This document shows positions 13,317 to 17,807 of a stretch of DNA of 17,807 bases, one piece after another. The translations under genes were made by a program, and so were the position numbers. The DNA lies in assembly GCA_003646995.1 (NCBI GenBank), contig QMLZ01000037.1, forward strand, positions 1 through 17,807. The letters are read 5' to 3'. Under the pieces are notes generated by a model. It was given only the letters and a program-made list of their open reading frames with translations, searched no databases and was not told the DNA's origin. This DNA comes from Deltaproteobacteria bacterium (lineage in GTDB: Bacteria > Desulfobacterota > DSM-4660 > Desulfatiglandales > Desulfatiglandaceae). How positions within the stretch are numbered: the first letter of the stretch is position 1; each line of letters opens with the position of its first letter.

Positions 13317-14297
13317 TCAGCCAGACACCCCGTACACCGCCTCCCAGTTGAGGCAGTCCTTGGGCCGCTCGTTCCTCAGAGCAGCAAGGAGATTGCTCAC
13401 GGCCCTTTCTGCCATCTTTGTTCTTGTCTCAATCGTGGCACTACCCAGGTGGGGCAGTAGAACCACATTCTTCATCCTTATGAGCTCTGAATGAACATGC
13501 GGCTCCTTCTCATAAACATCCAGTCCTGCACCGGCTATTACCCCGGTTTCCAAAGCATGCACAAGCGCCTCCTCGTCCACCACTGGGCCTCTGGACGTGT
13601 TAATGAGGTAAGAAGTGCGCTTCATTAAGGAAAACTGCTCTGCACCCATTAAATGATAAGTGCCCTGTGTCAAGGGCACATGAAGCGACACAAAATCTGA
13701 TTCTTTAAGCAGTTCCTGCATCCCGGCATAGCTCACCTTAAAGGCCCTTTCTTCCTCACTGTTTAGCCTGCTCTGCTTATAATAGAGTACCTTCATTTTG
13801 AACCCGTTGGCTCTTTCTGCAACCGCTTTTCCGATCCTGCCAAGCCCGATTATGCCCAGGGTTTTACCGGAGACCTCTGTCCCCAAAAACCCAAAAGGAC
13901 TCCAGGCTCGGAATTTTCCTTCCCGTACGATGCTATCACCCTCTGCTACCCTCCTGGCCACACTCAACACTAACGCCATAGTAAGGTCCGCAGTAGCGTC
14001 GGTTAACACGTCCGGGGTGTTAGTAACAAGTACTCCTTTCGCTGAACACGCGCGCACGTCAATATTATCGTAGCCTACCCCGTAATTTGCTACTACCTTC
14101 AATCTCGTAGCCTTTTCCAGCAGTGAGGCATCTATCCTATCCGTGATAGTGCAAAGAATTCCATCGAAGCCATCAATTAAGCTCTCAAGTTCCCGGCGAG
14201 GTATGGGGCTATCACCCCCGTGGCAGGTGACAGAGTGCTCCACCTTGATTCTTGCAAGAAGGTGCTCAGGCAAGGAAATAGTAACAAGGACATCCAT
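13317..14297 (-). CDS. D-2-hydroxyacid dehydrogenase, glyoxylate/hydroxypyruvate reductase type
   Basis: A 326-residue NAD(P)-dependent dehydrogenase of the D-isomer-specific family. The N-terminal part has VVANYGVGYDNIDV and VLVTNTPDVLTDATADLTMAL. The Rossmann motif is GIIGLGRIGKAVA (148-160). The catalytic triad is visible: R236 in INTSRGPVVDE, E265 in AGLDVYEKEP, H283 in LLPHLGSAT. The VTNTPDVLT and TRWSPFGFLG-like (RAWSPFGFLG) segments resemble glyoxylate reductase (GyaR/GRHPR), so reduction of glyoxylate or hydroxypyruvate is likely; the exact substrate is not decided. It follows birA by 58 bases and is probably the last gene of the gyrA-gpsA-birA run. The ATG has AAGGAGAAG upstream. Confidence 0.9.
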   Translation of the reverse strand: MDVLVTISLPEHLLARIKVEHSVTCHGGDSPIPRRELESLIDGFDGILCTITDRIDASLLEKATRLKVVANYGVGYDNIDVRACSAKGVLVTNTPDVLTDATADLTMALVLSVARRVAEGDSIVREGKFRAWSPFGFLGTEVSGKTLGIIGLGRIGKAVAERANGFKMKVLYYKQSRLNSEEERAFKVSYAGMQELLKESDFVSLHVPLTQGTYHLMGAEQFSLMKRTSYLINTSRGPVVDEEALVHALETGVIAGAGLDVYEKEPHVHSELIRMKNVVLLPHLGSATIETRTKMAERAVSNLLAALRNERPKDCLNWEAVYGVSG

Positions 14298-14355
14298 ATA
14301 CCAACTTCTCCTTCTTTTCCATATAACTAAGTAACAGGATCAGACTTTCTTTGGC

Positions 14356-15237
14356 TTAAAGTCTCAAAGATACGTCACCCCAACGCAGGGACCTCTGATT
14401 GTTGCCTCGGTCAAGTACAAGAAGGCTTCCGTCAGCTAATATGTCAATCGCTTTGCACACAGCCACATTGCCCCTATCAACTACAGTTATCTCCCGGCCA
14501 AGCACTACCGAGTTTGCCTTATAGGTACTAAGGATTTTGTGTTTTCCATCCGCCTCAAGGCAGCGATACTGCCTTTCCATCTCTAACAAGATATCGCCAA
14601 GCAGCTTGGTACGACATGTGGGGCTACCTGTTTCAGCATCAATACATGTGGCCCTTTGTCCACCAACCTCACGCTCTGCAGGGGCCCAGTGCACATTGAC
14701 TCCCACGCCCACTATCACGTATTCCAAGAAGCAGGAATCAAAGGAGAATTCACCAAGTATTCCTGCGAGCTTCTTTCCACCTAAATATATATCATTTGGC
14801 CATTTTATTTGCCCTTCCACCCCGCACATAGCCTTCATTGCATTTACGAGGGAAATGGCCGCCACGGCAGTAAACAGAAACATATCATCCTGCCACTCTT
14901 CCCTTTTAGCCCTCATACTTTGAGGCCTTAGGATTACGGAAAAAAGAAGGTTTACTCCCTGGGGCGCAAACCACTTTCTCCTCATCCTTCCCTTACCAGC
15001 GCTCTGGTACTCGGATACAACAACAGTGCCATGGGGGGCACCGCTGTCGCCGAGATTTCGCGCCACCTTATTGGTAGAATCCACGCTTTCCTTGTAATAG
15101 ATCCGCCCTGAGAACATTGACCCAGCAAGAATTTTGTTCAGCAAGTTCAGGTTGAGAGCTTTATATTGGCAGGCAGATTGACACAATTCACCCGGAACCG
15201 TCACAGAGCTATTATGAACCTTTTGTTTATCAACCAT
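14356..15237 (-). CDS. birA: Biotin--[acetyl-CoA-carboxylase] ligase, catalytic type
   Basis: A 293-residue biotin protein ligase that activates biotin to biotinyl-AMP and transfers it to carrier proteins such as AccB or biotinylated decarboxylases. It shows SVDSTNKVARN, PHGTVVVSEYQSAGKGRMRRKWFAP with the biotin-loop GKGRMRRKW (81-89), VNLLFSVILRP, IKWPNDIYLGGKKLAGILGE and VIVGVGVNVH. A C-terminal SH3-like domain (LGREITVVDRGNVAVCKAIDI, then LRWGDVSL) is present. No N-terminal winged helix is seen, only about 45 unassigned residues, so it is probably a non-repressor (class I) enzyme. The ATG at 15237 overlaps the gpsA stop by eight bases; TTG at 15240 is the alternative. Confidence 0.93.
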   Translation of the reverse strand: MVDKQKVHNSSVTVPGELCQSACQYKALNLNLLNKILAGSMFSGRIYYKESVDSTNKVARNLGDSGAPHGTVVVSEYQSAGKGRMRRKWFAPQGVNLLFSVILRPQSMRAKREEWQDDMFLFTAVAAISLVNAMKAMCGVEGQIKWPNDIYLGGKKLAGILGEFSFDSCFLEYVIVGVGVNVHWAPAEREVGGQRATCIDAETGSPTCRTKLLGDILLEMERQYRCLEADGKHKILSTYKANSVVLGREITVVDRGNVAVCKAIDILADGSLLVLDRGNNQRSLRWGDVSLRL

Positions 15238-16237
15238 CAAGCTCGGATTTGAGCGTCCTGGTCATAAGATCCCGTACCGCTGATTTGGGGTCCTTGCCTT
15301 CGTATAGAATTTGATAGACCTGCTCAGTTATTGGCATATCAACCCCATAGCGTTTGCCCAGCGCATAAGCTGACCGCGCGGTCTTGACTCCTTCTGCCAC
15401 CATAGTCATTGACTTTGTAATCTCAGCGATACTCTTGCCCTTTCCAATCTCCAGTCCGACGCTCCTGTTTCTACTCAGATCCCCGGTGCAGGTAAGCACC
15501 AGATCCCCCATTCCGGAGAGACCAGCGAAGGTTAGTGGATTTGCTCCCATGGCCACCCCCAGCCTGGTTATCTCGGCAAGACCTCTGGTAATGAGCGCTG
15601 CCCTAGCGTTGTGCCCAAATCCCAAGCCATCGCAGGCCCCCGCCGCTATGGCTATGACATTTTTCAGCGCACCGGCCAATTGCACGCCGACAACATCCTG
15701 GGACACATAAATTCTGAAATACTGTCTGTAGAGGAATTCCTGGAGCCGTATTGCCTTTTGTTGGTCCTTGCAAGCAACGGTTATGGCAGTAGGATAATGT
15801 CTACTCACCTCTTTGGCAAAACTAGGGCCCGCCAAACAGCCAAACCGCTCTTTGGGAAAGCCGTGTAGAACATCTGCTACAATATCAGACATCAACATTA
15901 AAGTGCCATTCTCTATGCCCTTTGTTGCGCTTAGGATTATTGCATTTTCTGACACATGCCCTTTCATTCGCTCCAGTACATCCCTGAATACGTGACTGGG
16001 AACGACCATGAGTATCAGATCTCTCCTGTCCAACACCTCTGCTAGGTCGTTTGAGGGCAACAGACGGTCTGAAAGGCTGACACCAGGCAGAAACATCCTA
16101 TTGATCCTTTGTGTTCTTATCTCCTCGCAGACCTGCTCTTCCCTAACCCATAACCTCACCTCGTGACCTTCCTCTGCAATGAGGTTTGCCAGAGTGGTTC
16201 CCCAACTGCCCCCGCCTATCACTGCTACTTTGTACAT
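15230..16237 (-). CDS. gpsA: NAD(P)-dependent glycerol-3-phosphate dehydrogenase
   Basis: A 335-residue enzyme reducing dihydroxyacetone phosphate to sn-glycerol 3-phosphate for phospholipid synthesis. Seen: the N-terminal Rossmann motif KVAVIGGGSWGTTLA (GxGxxG as GGGSWG), ILMVVPSHVFRDVL, ILSATKGIE, CLAGPSFAKEV, the catalytic-Lys block LAGALKNVIAIAAGACDGLGFG, LAEITRLG and GLSGMGDLVLTCTGDLSRNRSVG. The length is normal. The ATG at 16237 overlaps the gyrA stop by one base (TGATG), so it is translationally coupled to gyrA, an uncommon partner. Confidence 0.96.
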   Translation of the reverse strand: MYKVAVIGGGSWGTTLANLIAEEGHEVRLWVREEQVCEEIRTQRINRMFLPGVSLSDRLLPSNDLAEVLDRRDLILMVVPSHVFRDVLERMKGHVSENAIILSATKGIENGTLMLMSDIVADVLHGFPKERFGCLAGPSFAKEVSRHYPTAITVACKDQQKAIRLQEFLYRQYFRIYVSQDVVGVQLAGALKNVIAIAAGACDGLGFGHNARAALITRGLAEITRLGVAMGANPLTFAGLSGMGDLVLTCTGDLSRNRSVGLEIGKGKSIAEITKSMTMVAEGVKTARSAYALGKRYGVDMPITEQVYQILYEGKDPKSAVRDLMTRTLKSELDG

Positions 16238-17805
16238 CAATCTTCCACCACCTTGGCCAGACCCACAACTCGCTGGCCTTCCTCCAGGTGAATAAGTTTA
16301 ACGCCCTGTGTGTTCCGGCCTATAACGGAGATATCCCGTGCTCTGACCCGAATTATCATACCGTGTTCTGTTATGATCATTACCTCGTCATGGTCCTTGA
16401 CTTGGCAAGACCCTACAACAGTCCCATTTTTCTCCGTACACTTTATAAGGAAAATCCCCTTACCGCCTCTAGCCTGAACCCTGAACTCATCCATTCTGGT
16501 CCTCTTCCCATATCCCTTTTCTGTAACGGTCAAGACCGTTGCCCCCTCTGTTAATACCTCCATCCCTACCACCTGATCTCCATCGGCTAGCCGGATACCA
16601 ATATTTCCTGCAGCAACCCGGCCCATAGGGCGCAAATCTGTTTCATGGAATCTTATACACTTGCCCTGCCTTGTACTTAAGAGGATGTCTTGATCACCAC
16701 TGCTCATTTTCACATCAATGAGTTCATCGTCTTCATTAATCTTGATTGCAGCTATACCTATGGATCTCGGGTTACTGAAGAGGCTCAGCTCGGTCTTTTT
16801 TACTAGACCGTTTTTTGTGGCCATTACCAGGTACTTAGCTGCACCAAAATCTCTCACAGAAAGAGTTGTTGCTACTCGTTCCCCTTTCCTTAAGTTCAAT
16901 AAATTCACAATAGCCTTTCCTCGTGCCGCCCTGCCAGCCTCCGGTATCTCATGGACCTTCTTCCAATGCACCCGCCCCTCTGTTGTGAAAAACAGCAGGT
17001 AGTCGTGAGACGAGGCCACAAACAAGCTTTTAACAAAGTCCTCCTCTTTTATCTTAACACCCATCAAACCCTTTCCGCCTCTCCTCTGTGCCCTGTAAAG
17101 GGTAATGGGATTTCGCTTGATATACCCACGGTGACTGATGGTGACCACCATATCTTCTTCAGCTATGAGGTCCTCAAGGTCAATCTCACCCTCTTCTTCC
17201 AAGATTTCGGTCCTACGGTCGTCTCCATACTCTGCTTGAATATTACTAGTCTCGTCTCTGATGATCTGCATCACCATAGGAGGATTCGAAAGAATCGCCT
17301 TAAATCTCTCTATATTTTTTATCAGATCCTCATACTCGGAGTTAATCTTCTCCCTCTCGAGCCCCGTCAGCCTCTGCAGCCTCATATCCAGGATCGCTTG
17401 CGCTTGGGCGTCGGAAAATTCAAATTCCTCCACTAATCTCTCCTTGGCGTCCTTGGGATCGGCCGAAGACCTTATCAACTCTATAATTTCATCAAGAAAA
17501 TCCAGTGCCTTTTTCAATCCTTCTAAAATGTGCGCCCGCTCCTCGGCCCTGCGCAGGTCGAACTTTGTCCGCCGAAGAATGACCTCTTTTCGGTGTGCTA
17601 TGAAGTGCTCAAGGATCTGCTTTAGGTTCAGGACAACAGGCCTTCCATTTGCGATCGCCAGAAGAATTATGCCTAAGGATATTTCCATCTGCGTGTATTT
17701 GTACAACCGATTCAGGATCACCATTGCATTGGCATCCCTTTTGATTTCCACGACGATACGCATGCCCTCGCGGTCAGACTCGTCTCTTATATCTGAGACT
17801 CCCTC
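16237..17805 (-). CDS. gyrA: DNA gyrase subunit A, C-terminal part
   Basis: The frame runs off the right edge, so the N-terminal winged-helix domain with the catalytic Tyr is missing. Present are the EGVSDIRDESDREGMRIVVEIKRDANAMVILN segment of the breakage-reunion core, the long coiled coil (HRKEVILRRTKFDLRRAEERAHILEGLKKALDFLDEII) and DAQAQAILDMRLQRLTGLE. The C-terminal six-bladed DNA-wrapping domain contains the GyrA box QRRGGKG. That box marks GyrA rather than ParC. The visible part is 522 residues, ending GLAKVVED. The protein with GyrB introduces negative supercoils. Its stop overlaps gpsA. Confidence 0.97.
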   Translation of the reverse strand, partial: EGVSDIRDESDREGMRIVVEIKRDANAMVILNRLYKYTQMEISLGIILLAIANGRPVVLNLKQILEHFIAHRKEVILRRTKFDLRRAEERAHILEGLKKALDFLDEIIELIRSSADPKDAKERLVEEFEFSDAQAQAILDMRLQRLTGLEREKINSEYEDLIKNIERFKAILSNPPMVMQIIRDETSNIQAEYGDDRRTEILEEEGEIDLEDLIAEEDMVVTISHRGYIKRNPITLYRAQRRGGKGLMGVKIKEEDFVKSLFVASSHDYLLFFTTEGRVHWKKVHEIPEAGRAARGKAIVNLLNLRKGERVATTLSVRDFGAAKYLVMATKNGLVKKTELSLFSNPRSIGIAAIKINEDDELIDVKMSSGDQDILLSTRQGKCIRFHETDLRPMGRVAAGNIGIRLADGDQVVGMEVLTEGATVLTVTEKGYGKRTRMDEFRVQARGGKGIFLIKCTEKNGTVVGSCQVKDHDEVMIITEHGMIIRVRARDISVIGRNTQGVKLIHLEEGQRVVGLAKVVED

Positions 17806-17807
17806 CA

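Noticed and set aside
13204..13494. Plus-strand open frame across the end of the dehydrogenase gene
   Set aside because: It is a shadow of the minus-strand gene and has no protein-like pattern outside the overlap.

Overview
This window looks like chromosomal DNA from an anaerobic Desulfobacterota-like (deltaproteobacterial) bacterium. That assignment is inference. It rests on a corrinoid-activation-type ASKHA protein (DUF4445), a CooT-type nickel protein, HypE, DUF3842, and a ParABS locus with a TGTTCCACGTGGAACA-type parS. No mobile element, CRISPR array, rRNA or tRNA was recognised. With dnaA, parAB/parS and gyrA close together, the segment probably lies near the replication origin.

Left part, plus strand: the C-terminal part of a DUF4445/ASKHA protein (2-829) is followed by a 243-base gap with two hairpins and a possible promoter. 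Then comes a tightly coupled five-gene run (1073-6027): a CbpM/MerR-like protein, an M19 membrane dipeptidase, a DusB-type tRNA-dihydrouridine synthase, an IspH fused to a UbiA-like membrane domain, and a family 2 glycosyltransferase. Every junction is a 1-4 base stop/start overlap. The IspH-UbiA fusion is the most unusual protein in the window.

Middle part: the minus-strand run parA-parB-DUF3842-cooT (8480 to 6233) places a nickel-binding protein behind the chromosome-segregation genes. A perfect 16-bp parS lies just upstream of parA, in the spacer shared with the divergent hypE. hypE (plus) converges on ddl (minus) and overlaps it by 18 bases.

Right part: a 642-base AT-rich non-coding region (10624-11265), a possible oriC, precedes a divergent dnaA. 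A small membrane protein is coupled to the dnaA stop codon. The minus strand then carries, in transcription order, gyrA (C-terminal part, cut by the window end), gpsA, birA and a glyoxylate-reductase-like dehydrogenase, plus a separate 65-residue small protein.

Taken together, the genes combine replication and segregation (DnaA, ParAB, GyrA), cell-envelope and isoprenoid supply (IspH, GT2, Ddl, dipeptidase, GpsA), and metallocofactor maturation (CooT, HypE, DUF4445).
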